This document shows positions 25,145 through 37,090 of a DNA stretch of 64,000 bases, piece by piece. Numbering within the stretch: the first letter of the stretch is position 1; each line of letters opens with the position of its first letter. The stretch spans positions 2,046,001 to 2,110,000 of the forward strand of contig NC_084719.1 of NCBI RefSeq assembly GCF_033807575.1, read 5' to 3'. Below the pieces are notes generated by a model. The model was not told the origin of the DNA and made no database searches. It saw only the letters and a program-made list of their open reading frames with translations. The stretch comes from Cydia pomonella. Taxonomy: Eukaryota > Arthropoda > Insecta > Lepidoptera > Tortricidae. A program made the position numbers and the translations under genes.

Positions 25145-26672
25145 ACTTTACCAGACCAACACTTTTCCAAACTGAGCTACAGCTGTCCGATGAAGTTAAG
25201 TACTTAGGACTAACTCTCGACAATAAACTCAATTGGAACAACCACATCAACAAACGGATAGACAAGGCGGGAGTTGTCTTCTGGCAGTGCAGAAGGATGA
25301 TTGGTAAGAGGTGGGGACTCAACCCGAAAATTACCCTCTGGCTCTATAAGACGATAATCCGCCCCTTACTCTGTTACGGTGCTCTGGTTTGGTGGCCAAG
25401 AACAAACCTAGGCAACGTACGAGACAAACTACAAAGACTTCAAAGGCTCGCATGCGCGGCCACCACTGGCTGCACGAGGTCTACCCCGACTGCAGCCATG
25501 GAGGTCATGCTAAACCTTCCACCGCTGCACCTACACATACAGCAAGAGGCCAGTCTCTCAGCGGTAAGGTTTCGAACCCTCAAGATATGGTCTAACATCA
25601 CAGGAGCTCTTCACACAAAATGCCTGGAAAAGGTGTATGACGAATTTCCAGTGCTTAGGTCAGGCACGGACCGGATTCACAAACAAGCTATCTTCGATAA
25701 AAGGTACAAAATACAGTTATATGAGGACGACAATCATGAAGGACTCAATCCCCGGGAGCTGAGAATCTTCACTGATGGGTCCAAAACAGACAGCGGATCG
25801 GGCTCTGGAACCTTCTCAGAAGACCTGAACATGTCGATCACCACTCCGCTAGGAGCCCATAACTCGGTATTCCAAGCTGAGTGCATGGGCATCATAAACG
25901 CGGCGGCTGCCATCACTGCAAGGAAGGTAGTAGGATCCTCCATCCGCATACTCTCCGACAGTAGAGCAGTCTTAATGGCTCTAAATAGCCATATAGTTAC
26001 ATCCAAACTTATACACGAATGCCACGAACGACTAATGGAGGTATGTCATAATAACAAGATCACCCTACAATGGATCAAGGGACACAGTGGATCCCGAGGT
26101 AACGATGCTGCGGACGAGCTTGCCAGGCAAGGATCGAATGCGGGGGCGATTGGTCCGGAACCGATTCTTCCGATACCATTTAGCAAGGTACGCTCAATGC
26201 TGCTGGCACGTACAGGGAAACTACACACAGAACACTGGCTGAACCAGACTGGATGCAGACAGGCAAAAGAAGCCATGCCTGGCATCAATGGAAAACTCAC
26301 AAGGGCGCTCCTGCAACTAGGGAAGGTCCGACTGAGTATGGTAACCAGTGTCATAACAGGTCATGGACTATTTAACAAACATCTTTTCACAACAGGTGTC
26401 ACAGACAGTCCCCTGTGCCGAGGTTGCATGGAGACAGAAGAAACAGCCTCTCACGTTGTGCTGGAATGCAGCGGAGTGACTCCATACAGGGCTAAACATC
26501 TCGGATCTCCGAGAGACCTCCCCGAGGTCCTACTCAACATCAAAGGTTTGATAGGATTCCTCGAGGAGCTGGGCTGGCAGGACTAGCCCACCCCCAACAT
26601 ATCACGCAAAATAGGCGCAAGTCGTCGAGTTGCGGAAAAATCGCCCGAATACAATACAATACAATACAATAC
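25145..26672 (+). mobile_element. 5'-truncated non-LTR retrotransposon (RNase H-bearing)
   Basis: An open frame to 26,586 encodes the end of the reverse transcriptase (Y-L-G-L-T-L-D; P-L-L-C-Y-G-A-L-V-W-W), an RNase H domain with acidic residues in F-T-D-G-S, Q-A-E-C, L-S-D-S and G-N-D-A-A-D, and a C-x2-C-x8-H-x4-C knuckle. It ends in an ACAAT repeat tail. The sequence AAGGTGCGACCA at 25,133-25,144 is repeated at 26,673-26,684: a 12-bp target duplication. The frame is still uninterrupted, so insertion is recent. An I- or R1-like clade is likely from the RNase H, but unproven. Confidence 0.8.
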
Positions 26673-26684
26673 AAGGTGCGACCA

Positions 26685-26830
26685 GACCGCAGCTTAAAAA
26701 ACGGTCACGATACGGAATCGCAGTGACGCGTCGTATGCGTACCGTTTTTGACGCATACTCCCCACACCGCTGTTTAAAAAACGGTGACGGTACGGAATCG
26801 CAGTGACGTGCTTCACGCGAATCTTTTTTG
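26685..26830 (+). repeat. Direct repeat of about 80-bp spacing
   Basis: CAGCTTAAAAAACGGTCACGATACGGAATCGCAGTGACG at about 26,691 recurs, slightly altered, at about 26,771. It belongs to the target element that received the LINE, since it follows the right target-site duplication directly. Confidence 0.45.
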
Positions 26831-27675
26831 TTCGCAAAACAGTTGCGTCTTTTACGTCACCGGTACGGTGTCTGCCATAAGATCTCCGTGTAATATTTTT
26901 TGCGATTTTTACGCAGTTCAATTTACGGTGCGTCAGCTTATTTTAAGCAGCGGTGTGGCGAGCATGCGTCATGGACCCGGGTACGTCCTTAAACTACGTC
27001 CAAAAGAGAGGTATGGGCAGCCAGTGGGTGTCATTCCAGATCCAAATTTTCTTGCGTGATTCGGCATTGGTCCCATAATAAAAGTTGTTCAGTATGACCT
27101 GTAAAGTCACTGCGCAGAGTATGGCTGGTGGTTAAAATTTCATCTTATACCTATATTCGACACAAGTAGTAAGTACTTACAGACCAACTATGATACACAT
27201 TTTGCCTGTATAGTGATACATAGTGAATAAATTAATACCTGATTTAAAAAATAAAACAAAAATAACAAATAGCATGTTATTTAATTCAGTAATCACTAAT
27301 CAGTCTTAAACAATGAACATCATACTTTTAGATTAGACAACAAAATGTATATTTATACTGTGTTTCGACTTGAAAGATTTTACTGCTTTAAAACATAAGA
27401 CAAACCTACCAACCAAATGTATAAAAAAAAATGTTTTTTGTGATTATTATTTTCCTATAGGTTTCACGTAAATGTTTGTAAAAAGGAAATAATCTCCATA
27501 ATATAAGCTATTAGTTGACACCTCGATGAATACAATCGGTTAAGTGGTTTTCGAGATACACCTACTACCGCATGTACGGTGATCAGGAGAAACGCCCGAA
27601 CACATTGATACCGGTTGTGGGTAAGGCCGAGCTGAGTCAATTAAATCTGGCCTCGGAGCGGCTTGGGGACTACTA

Positions 27676-28421
27676 ATAGTAAAAGTTGTTCAGTATGACC
27701 TATAAAGTCGCTGCGCAGAGTATGACTGGTGGTTAAAAGTTCACCCTGTATAAAATTTTTAAGTAAAAAGAAATATGTACCTACCTATGATTAAGACGAA
27801 AAAAGACACTAAACGTCGAAGTAAGGTAACATTATTGTGTCTGGTTTTTATAATTGTCATTATAATTTCAGTAATTAAAACCGATACTCTATAAATTCCA
27901 TTCAATACGTATCGTAACAGTCACCACAGTTTCGACCGGTAAAAGCCAGTTATCGTTACCCATGCGCAAATAAATGAGTGTAGCTTCATTGTTTATTACT
28001 CGATCTGTATGTTTTAAGGCTCATTATATTCCTTGATAATGAAGCAATATGTTTTATATTAAACAAAATTTGCGAAATGCTAATATTTACGGAGATTTTT
28101 ACAAAATAAAAAATAATAATTTTATAAAAAAACTGTTTTTTGTGATTATTTTTTTTCCTATAGGTTTCACGTAAATGTTTGTAGAAAAGGAAATAATCTC
28201 CATAATATAAGCTATTATTTGACACCTCGATGATTAAAATCGGTTAAGTGGTTTTTGAGATACACCGCCAAAAAGAATAGGTCCGGCCGCCATCTTTGTG
28301 ACGTCATTACTATCCCCTCCACCATTTTTCCGCTTTACTACCGCATGTACGGTGATCAGGAGAACTGTCCGAACACATTGATACCGGTTGTGGGTAAGGC
28401 CGAGCCGAGTCAATTAAATCG
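27676..28421 (-). repeat. Right arm of the large inverted repeat
   Basis: Reverse complement of 24,335-25,087. Just left of it, 27,420-27,670 is an extra direct partial copy of the same arm (the GGTTTCACGTAAATGTTTGT and ACCGCATGTACGGTGATCAG blocks appear twice), so this side has been duplicated again. Confidence 0.75.
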
Positions 28422-28499
28422 TGTTTCTAGAGGGCTTTTGAGATTTGGCGACCGGACTATATACAATCCGCATTAATTATGGATAGTGAATCAGATATC

Positions 28500-29700
28500 C
28501 GATAAGGTAAGTACTTAGCTACTATTATGTAAGTAAGAGACGCTAGTTACAAAATTAGTAGCTATGTTTCCACTACATGACTACAGAAGGTTTATCAAAT
28601 TAAAGCGACCATTTACACGACTTTAATACCAAAATGTAAAGGCCGTAAACATTTGGACATATTGCATATCACTTGCCAACTTCTAAAGTAGGTACTTGAA
28701 CCTAATAATTAAATAAATAAAAATCCTGACACAAATTTGGTAAATTTATTCCAAATTAGCTTTTACCCGCGACTTCGTCTGCGTGGAATGATTTAAGCGT
28801 TAAGAGGTAACAGGCAGACAGACACAGAATTAGTATGGATTATAAACTGAAATAGACGTTATTTATACACGACATTGACCAGACCACAGGTTTCCAATGA
28901 CCAGAGCTGGAATCAATCTTCGCCTTCGCGCCGTCTATGCACATTTGAAGTTAAAAGCGTCAACCACTAGATCACCTGTATGCTACTCGTAACGCTCGAA
29001 AGTTCTTAGTTCTCGACTATACATGAGTAAATAATTAAATAAAATAATTTAATTTATATCCTAGTTATTTCTATTCCCCTGAAATCTTCAAGAACGTATA
29101 TAGGTATAACAGTGGTAATGTCAATTTATTTTTATTTTGAAACGTAATAATATACAGCATTACAGTCGAGACCAAAGCACTGTACAATTCAGATTATATA
29201 ATAGGATTACATACTAGGAAAAACAGATCACAATCAACTTTCGTCCATCACCTCGCAATACCGCAGACACATCTGATACACAGCCGTCCATCGACTTGCA
29301 AACATATCACAATCTGGTGCCCATGACAGAAGGGAGTTCAGCAGCCTTAGAGCCCGCACAGCAGGCGAGTTTTTATGTGCTGTTTGCTCGCGATTCTATC
29401 AAAAGTGAAAAATGCATGTAACCTCGGCCCTTGACATTCGATTTCATTTACGAAGTCGCACTCGCTCACACAATGCGTGTCAAACAACAAAAGATATTAA
29501 AACGATCCTCGCGGCCTACAGCTACATAATAAACCCGTGTTTGAGCCAGCCTTTCAAATGGGATCTTTTTAATAAAAAACTAAGTGTGGAAACGTTTATA
29601 AGTACGATTCCCACCGAACAGATGGAGTCGAAGCGCATTTCTCATTTGTACAGCCGCAAGCCGGCTCCTCACGGACGCTGACGGCTCCGCTCGGACTCCA
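28500..29700. other. No supported gene
   Basis: This is unique-looking AT-rich sequence. A plus frame of 89 codons (29,412-29,681) lacks a recognised domain, a clear start context or splice signals. Nothing here can be named. Confidence 0.4.
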
Positions 29701-29767
29701 TCGCTTTCGCCATACATAATGTCATCATCATCGTCTCCTAGCCGTTTTCGGCCACAGCAACTGCTTT

Positions 29768-30223
29768 CTACCGCTGAGAGTGTCGCTGGTGCGCTCTCAG
29801 GTAACTGACGTAGCCAATCTTAGCAGCGAATGTGCGGCCACACTCGCTGCAGGTCAGCACCCCTCCGACGTAATTATATGTTATGGCCATAGGTGGTCTG
29901 GCCTTTAGCTCGTCACGCTTATCGTCAAGTTCTGTGCGTCGCCTGGCTTCGAATTCACGCACCTGCATCTGCACAATATGCCTCCACTGTGGACGGTCAC
30001 CAGCTAGACTCTCCCATGTCGTTGGTTCTATATGAGCTCTCTTCATATGCCGCTTCAACACATCTTTGAACCGCAGAAACTGGCCGCCTCGCTTTCGCTT
30101 ACCATTTTGCAGTTCGCAGTAGAAGATGCGTTTCGCGACTCGGTCCTGGGACATCCGGGAGACGTGACCGCACCATCGTAGCTGTCGTCTCATTAGGTAG
30201 GCCTCTATTCCGGCGACATCCAC
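29768..30223 (-). mobile_element. Non-LTR retrotransposon C-terminus with zinc-finger tail
   Basis: This 151-codon frame begins inside the R-W-C-G-H-V-S-R-M box typical of LINE polyprotein ends, continues with G-K-R-K-R-G-G-Q and W-E-S-L-A-G-D-R-P-Q-W, and ends in C-S-E-C-G-R-T-F ... L-R-A-H. Compared with the copy at 190-459, the first zinc-binding His of the finger is a Tyr here. It is a 5'-truncated remnant, although still open. Confidence 0.65.
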
Positions 30224-30579
30224 TCCGACTCCAGCCAGTCGGTGGGAATCGTACAGTCTTTAGTGTAACCCTAGTCAGACGAAAAGGCTAGAAAAATCAT
30301 ACTACGCATCTGAAACAAAGATGATTCATCGCATTGCATTGTCGGCTGGGGGGCGATTTTTGAATTTCGAGCGCTGAATTTCGGCACTCGAAAATCTGTG
30401 GAAAACTGCGAAATGCTATTTTTGAAATACGAGCGATAGAAATTGTAGGTAAAAGGTATTGTTCACTCGTTTTCAAATTTATCCGTAGAATTTAAATGCC
30501 TAATGGAGATAGTATTTAACGAAATACACGAAATCGAGCGGTTGAAATTCAAAAACGGCCTCCTGGTCGACACCTCAGG

Positions 30580-31060
30580 GGACCATAGGGATGGTGCTGG
30601 CGCGTAGGTCCCTACGACCTACGACTCTCAATTCTAGCGGTACGGGTAACACCGCTAGTGTCTTCGGATACTTACCGCAGGCCGATTTAATGGACGAAGA
30701 CATAATACATCGAATGATGACATTTTATCCAGATATTGGAGCTATAAAATTGCAAATTAAAAGGACTATTTGTATTATTTCTAGGAAAATACGTTAACAA
30801 AGTACATTTTGTACAGAACAAATCGGAATAAACTGTATACCACGAGGTCACCGCACTCAATAAAAAGCGTACAAAATGATACCTTTATTCTGTTAAAATA
30901 AAGTCGCAATAAAGTAGGGGACACGTCCGCGACCACGCTCTTCCATTTGGACGAGGACGTGCGCCGACGTGACGGACGCTTGCCGCGTGCTGTGACCGCG
31001 TTCCAGTTGCTTATCAAGCGCACTTTGACCATTGACCAGCCAGTACAAATTGTTGTAATT
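30580..31060. other. Low-information stretch
   Basis: Short frames on both strands (30,591-30,797 plus; 30,781-31,032 minus) overlap head to head without domains, splice sites or polyadenylation context. I see no supportable gene. Confidence 0.35.
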
Positions 31061-31304
31061 TGATTTATTAACTATATTTTTTCTGATTTTTTTTTATGAT
31101 ATAGGAAACAAACGAGCGTTGGAAATAATCACCGTGCAAAAGCATCCGTATGCTGTTTAGTGAAATAACAACTTCCGTACAATGGTTTGTTCGCCCTGTG
31201 GTAGAGTAAAAACTTATACTCAACGAACTAGAATATCTAAAGAAGTCTGACGAGGGGTCTAAAACGGCCTCTCGGGTATTGTGCAGCGAGCAGCTCGACT
31301 GTAC

Positions 31305-31470
31305 AGGCAGAGTGCGTAGCCAACATTCCAATCGTTTACGCTCCGTGGCGAAGGAAACGCAACTGTCACTATCGCACTAATGTGCACTTAATGGAAGAGT
31401 GATAGAGAGAGATGACCATGCTACGGTACTGAGTGTTAACGATTGGCATGTTGGCTAAGCACCCAAGAGC
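31305..31470. repeat. MITE with GTGCGTAGC ends, second copy
   Basis: AGTGCGTAGCCAACATTCCA on the left and the inverted GATTGGCATGTTGGCTAAGC on the right match the ends of the 9,980-10,130 element. Confidence 0.5.
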
Positions 31471-31549
31471 GCAGTTTGACAACGTCAAATATTGTAATGC
31501 CGTGCAAGAAATTTATCATATAGAACTTTGTTTCAGCCAATCAAAACGT

Positions 31550-32035
31550 TTAGTAACCAATCGCAAATTTTATTTGATAGCGGAAAATTGTGAGTAGTAT
31601 TACAACGTTCGTCAAACCAGTACCATTGTGTCTACCAAGAAACGTCAGTGTGTCTACGCAGGTAGCATCCCACACTAATAGCCGTCCCAAGCTCCAAGGA
31701 ACTAAGGACACCCCATCAGGCCTCTTGCCATCATTCCTGATAATGCCAGTCGGCTCAAGAAGAGCAGGCACATTGATAGTGGCAAGAGATCGACGGTTTA
31801 TGTCACTAAGCGACGCATGGCTTGAAAAACGACCTGCACTTTTTTGACAAGATAATCCACGGTGTCCCAGTCGGTCCACGTCCGTGCCACAAGAGCATAT
31901 ATGTGGCGTACATACCGACACCCCGAGTCGCAAACCAGTCGCCAGTCTTAGGGAGGTCGGATCCAAGAAAGTACCAGTATTAGGTGAAGGATGGGCATGT
32001 AGCCAGTAGCCGGCTTCCCGGGCTCCGACCGCCAA
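31550..32035 (-). mobile_element. Retroelement polyprotein C-terminal fragment with zinc knuckle and nuclease-like motif
   Basis: This minus-strand frame of 161 codons contains C-S-C-G-T-D-V-D-R-L-G-H-R-G-L-S-C (C-x-C-x8-H-x4-C) followed by K-R-P-D-G ... L-V-W-D-A-T. A knuckle followed by R-P-D and W-D blocks is the layout of restriction-like endonuclease domains at the end of some non-LTR polyproteins. The upstream reverse transcriptase is missing. The exact clade is uncertain, and a mobile origin is inferred from this layout. Confidence 0.5.
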
Positions 32036-33034
32036 GAGCCTCGCGTGATCTGGACCTGTACAGTTGTTTAGAAGAGAATTGTAAGTTAAATCACAGTAAA
32101 TATTATCCCAGTTCCTTTATGATTTTGGGTTGTCTGAAAACTTTTTGCTCGGACAAGCAATTTTAAAAGCATTTTTAGCATCCTCAAAGCCCGCAATCTC
32201 AGTTTGTGGGCAAAGCCCTTAAGATATTTTCTATGAGACCAGATGTTCATTTATTTTTCCAAATATTCAGTATATTTTGACTTATGAGCCAACAGGAGTG
32301 GTTATTTCTCCATACAAACGAACTCGACTGTTTCCTCCGTGGTTTTTGAAGCTAGACCAATGATTATTTCAACAAAAAGTATTATTATTATCCGTGTCGG
32401 ACTGTGTTTAGCCTTTGAATTATATAGCCTAAAAGCCGATACAAATAATTTCATTACCTTCAGATCTCAAAATTTTGTTACATTTGGTTAAGTTTTGGAG
32501 AAGGAAACAGTCGAGTACGAAACATCGTTTTGTGAGATTTTTACGCAGGATTTTTCGCCTAATCTGGCATTGTCCTTATCGCAATAGTTTTAGGATCCGC
32601 TTCTGTTAGCGAGACGGATATATTCACCTAAAATATTTTAATCTCAGCTCCCGTATCTTCGTAAGAAAATGGTTCACAGCTTTGTCTATACAATTCCGTC
32701 ACTGCTTATACTGGTTTTTCAAGGCTTGAGCTTCAAAAGCAATGGGAACAATAGTTTCTGGCGGTTACAGACAATGTGTTGAGGTGAGCTGTGGTTTGCG
32801 GTGAATTCTCGGGTATTTTCGTAAACTTGTAAGCGAGACGTGAGCGGTAAACTGGGAAAATATTTTAGTAAATTAATCTTATATGTATGGGATAGCCCAC
32901 TGTTACCGGTGACTCTAATATGACTTGGAACTCCAGTAGCCATTCAAGATATGTAAACACTCTTACGGTTCATGTCGCTAGGCGTGGGGGGCGCTTTTGA
33001 AGGATATAATGGAAATATTCGCAATCAACGGGTA

Positions 33035-33070
33035 AGTCTTGGTAGCTCAGTTGATAGAGCGTCGTCGCGT
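33035..33070 (+). repeat. tRNA-like half
   Basis: TTGGTAGCTCAGTTGATAGA resembles the D-arm region (box A) of a tRNA, but the sequence then runs into a T-rich stretch with no anticodon or T arm. It is probably a SINE head or a tRNA pseudogene fragment. Confidence 0.35.
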
Positions 33071-33171
33071 GTGTTTTTTTTTTTCTTTTTTCCCTAAAAT
33101 GATGGCATGCTTCCTGGTTTACGAAGGGGGTCTTTTTTTGCTCATAGTTATAAAACCTCTCAATTGATCCA

Positions 33172-33500
33172 CAACTTGCACAATCAAACGGCATATTTAC
33201 AATAAACACATTGATATTCTCCGGTTGCCCCCGATACGTCAATCCCAAACAATCGCGTCCCGCGGCACCTGTTGCGAGCCCCTGATGAAGGCCCTCCGAG
33301 AGGCTCAACGTAAAACACTCTAGTATACAGCTAGGTCACTACAACTTGTACAATGATACGGCATCGCGTATATTGCAATAAACACATTAATATTCGGTCG
33401 CTTCCGATGCGTCAATCCCAAACGTCCCGCGGGCACCTGTTGCCAGCCTCTGATGAAGAGAGGCTCAACTGTGAAATAATCTTGTAGCTAGTTCACTGCA
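33172..33500 (+). repeat. Two-copy tandem repeat, period about 170 bp
   Basis: The blocks CAATAAACACATT, CGTCAATCCCAAAC, GGCACCTGTTG and CTGATGAAG occur in the same order in 33,172-33,340 and again in 33,343-33,500, with several small indels. It is non-coding. Confidence 0.55.
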
Positions 33501-34319
33501 TTGTGACTGCCTGTGAAGGAAGAAACTGCAAAAAGGTCATTACATCAAGAAATTTATATAGAATTCAACATTTGCGGCAACAATGCTGTTGGAAGCATTA
33601 CTTCAGCATTGTTGCAGCGTGACATTCTACTAACTCTATTACTGCCGCAAACCTCAAAACCGATGTTGCTGTCCGGAATTTTGACATTTGCTGCATTACT
33701 GCCGCAGTAAAGCTGATGTAGTCTGAATCCGAACGGTACCTTTATTGGTGCGCGCGAGATGTACTGCGAGTCGTGTCAAGGTAACAAGTGTATTTCGTAA
33801 CAATATCCAAACCAAATTTTAACAAATTATAAAATTGTCTGAATATCGGCATGAAGAGTGACCAGGCTGCAAAGTAAGCTGTTATTAGACCCCACAGACA
33901 CCAAGTTCGATGTTCGCGATATCATCGATATCATAACTTTATCGTCTTCGTTTCACAGTCATTGCAATGATTATTGAACTCTATTGCCCAGGCAATAAGG
34001 TAGCCCCAGTTGACAACTGTATAGCTGCAAGTGAGTGGGCAATGAAAGATTTCTTTGTTTCCGAAACTCGAAGAAACTCACAATTGTGGAAGAACTTCCC
34101 TTACAGTTTCATCGGAAGTTGATGTATGGCCGAGTTCCCAGACATCGTTTTAAGCCAACTTCTCATAAATATATTAACACGACCTTATAGTCAGTGTCTT
34201 ACAGGCGTGTACATATATTATTGGAACATGGGATTGGTGGTGTTTGTGAACTCTATTGCTAAGAATGGCTGCTTTTGGCACGTTGAGCCACTTTAGGTGC
34301 AGACTGCACTTATGTAATA

Positions 34320-34650
34320 AATATTATAGGACATTATTATAGACTAAATAAGCTCAATAAGGCTTGTGTTGTTGGTACTCAGACAATGATATATCTTCTT
34401 CTTCTTTCCATCCTGTTACCCCCTGCTGAGGTGTAGGGATCGAACCATTTTCTTCCACTGACTCCGGTCCTGGGCAGCTTGGGTAACATATATAATATAT
34501 AAATACTTAAATACATAGAAAACGCCCAAGACTCAGGAACTAATATCCGTGCTCATCACACAAATGAATGCCCTTACCAGGATTTAAACCCGGGACCATC
34601 TGCTTCATAGGATAGCGTCACTACCTACTAGGCCAGACCGGTCGTCGGAC
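34320..34650 (-). mobile_element. SINE family A with nested RTE 3' end
   Basis: The SINE body is interrupted at 34,391-34,482 by about 90 bp that is the reverse complement of the 3' end at 15,760-15,850 (TTCCACTGACTCCGGTCCTG). SINE sequence resumes with the AT microsatellite and ends in the tRNA-like head (GGATTTAAACCCGGGACCAT). The RTE end therefore inserted after the SINE. Confidence 0.65.
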
Positions 34651-34659
34651 TCAGTCGGA

Positions 34660-36060
34660 GCCGGGCGGACTTATTAGAAGCTCTCATTTTTTCAATTCCT
34701 CTGTAATCCTCACCCTTCCGCTATTAAGTGTATTTTAAAGATATTATTGGCTCCTCCTCAGCTACAAGCACAGCGGCCTGTTACACCGAATCCGTTGCAT
34801 TACAAAATATTCAAAAATACTTTTATTGTTTACCTCATATTAATTTTCGTCTCTCCTGTTCCTAAAGTTTACAGCCGCGTCAAATATCACTTTTCACTTC
34901 CTAGTGAATGTTCTTTTATTTGTTTAAAGCTTTCAATTTTAATTCCCAAATTAGCCAAAGACATCGGTACACCAATGTTATGCTTAGATACCTATATTTG
35001 CATTCGGTTACACATGTATTTAATTTCCTCATACTTAAAATTAAAATTAGAATTTTAACTCGAGTGAAAGCATTTAAACTATCAACACTCCCACTTAATT
35101 CGAACGCCAAAATACTACAACAGAACTGATCAACTGAGTACCTTTCATCCCTTGCTTAACAATCCTATTTTAGGGTTTTCGCGAACAAACGGATCTTCGT
35201 GTTTTAGAACTTTCTTTTCGGGATTTAATACCGATTATTATTTTTTAATGCTATGCGAGTCGAAAGTTATTAATACATGAGTATAGTAAGTAAAACAATG
35301 TAAAATCTATCACAAGATAATTGTATATAAAAGGACTTGTAAATGTAAATATGTACCAATAATTATCATATCATATCATGGCATATGTTTGACCATCTGC
35401 CAACTTAAATCATTGAACAACTGGAGACGTCTTGCCTGTAATTTTCTGTCCAAAACAGTCTGCTGAATTTTTTGGGGGAGGGGCGCGTCAAATGTATAGT
35501 CAAGTAAACGTCAGTCCATACAATACATTGGGCGAGGTTTCCGACAAAGCGACTCCGGCTGCTAAATGTCCTAAATAATTCTATCACAGAAAAATAACCT
35601 CGCGTTTTTACGGAACAAGGTTAGATGTCATGGAATGCTCCCAATATAGCCCTTATTTTGGCTTCTTTTATCTCCTAATCGGTGTGACAGGCTCAGAACC
35701 CACGCAGACGTGCTTGCGCATACATTAGTCGCACCTCGGATCAACCCCGCTTAAGTTTAATAAGGGCTACGTAGGTATTAGGCAATGCATATTGTTTGCT
35801 CATTTCTAGCTAGTTTATTTTGCCATGAAGATCACGGATAGGGGCATCCCTTGACTAACTGTTGTGTCGGAGCTGCACGGAAATGAAGATGGATGGACAG
35901 GATATACTACACCATTAGTAGGAGAGAAGCAAATGATTTAAGGTCGTATCATAACAAAATCAAGACCTTAACAAGTCGTTAAATCTGCATTCCTAGGTGA
36001 AATAAAATTAAATGAATAAAACCTACTATACCTAGTAATAAATACCTTAAAAAGTATTAA
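34660..36060. other. No supported gene
   Basis: Frames of about 60-100 codons exist on both strands (for example 34,747-35,058 plus), but they overlap each other, are AT-driven and show no domain or splice context. Nothing is called. Confidence 0.4.
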
Positions 36061-36124
36061 ATAGTTTTTATTTTTTAAGATACATTTCATATTTCATAAT
36101 ACACATACACATATTATAACTGCG

Positions 36125-36325
36125 AGGCATATCTTTTTTTTTATGTAATAGGCAGCAAACGATCAGACGAGCCGCCTGATTGGAAGCAGTCATCGTCTCC
36201 CATGGACATAGGCAACATAATATTTGGCAACCCCGCTGTGTCAGGGTCAGGGAGCCGGCCGCGGAACCGGCGAAACTTGACACCCTTCGGCTCCACCTCG
36301 AAAACTCCTCCTTGATGAAGGTCGC
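36125..36325 (-). repeat. Dispersed repeat of the 3.5 kb family type
   Basis: A T-run, then GTAATAGGCAGCAAACGATC and CAGACGAGCCGCCTGATTGG, resemble the standard lepidopteran repeat phrase for its inverted orientation. A minus frame here is repeat-derived. Confidence 0.45.
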
Positions 36326-36835
36326 TAGATGTTTAGTCGGAATGCTCACCACAAAATAATTGAAATTCACATTGTGTTGAGATCTTCGGGAACCTCAGAA
36401 CGAATCCGGTCTTGGCTCGGACATAGGTACTCTATCGATGTCCTCGACCTTCGTATGGTACTTAAACGGATGATGTCGGTTGGATGGACACCGAAGAAAT
36501 GCATGAGACCTCAGCTTCCAGTGTGGATATGATAATCATACTTTTCTACTCGATCAATAAATTAGTAAATTAATCAGTAAGTCTGTTTTCAAAACTAATG
36601 ACTGTCACCTCATCCCCAAAATCGAGTATTTGTGTACACTGTCCACTTTAAAATGTGTCCTGTCCTATCTCACTGTCCACTTTGAAGTAGCGAGACTGTT
36701 ACGACTCTTGCCTTTTTATTTCAATTGCGTGCCGTCACCTACCACTGGCTTCTTCTTCTTCTTCGTCCTTCCCTCATTCCTGAGGACCACTGGCTACAGC
36801 CAAGGAATTTGATTTTTGTTCACTTCGTACATTTG

Positions 36836-37090
36836 GCGACCGGTTTGGCCTAGTGGGTAGTGACCCTGCCTACGAAGCTGATGGTCCCGGATTCAAATCC
36901 TGGTAAGGGCATTTATTCGTGTGATGAGCATGGATATTTGGTCCTGAGTCATGGGTGTTTTCCATGTATTTAAGTATTTTATACATATTTATATATTATA
37001 TATATCGTTGTCGAAGTACCCTCAATACAAGCCTTATTGAGCTTACTGTGGGACTTAGTCAATTTGTGTAATAATGTCCTATAATATATA
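36836..37090 (+). mobile_element. tRNA-headed SINE (family A), full-length
   Basis: CCGGTTTGGCCTAGTGGGTA (box A) and GATTCAAATCCTGG (box B) head, GTGATGAGCATGGATATTTG body, and tail CCTATAATATATATATTTG. It is the closest to a complete forward copy in the window. From 37,090 to 38,245 I see no gene. Confidence 0.75.

Noticed and set aside
36836..36905. tRNA gene candidates at the SINE heads (also 4.25, 11.87, 23.1 and 34.6 kb)
   Set aside because: Boxes A and B are present, but there is no closing acceptor stem and a conserved non-tRNA body follows.
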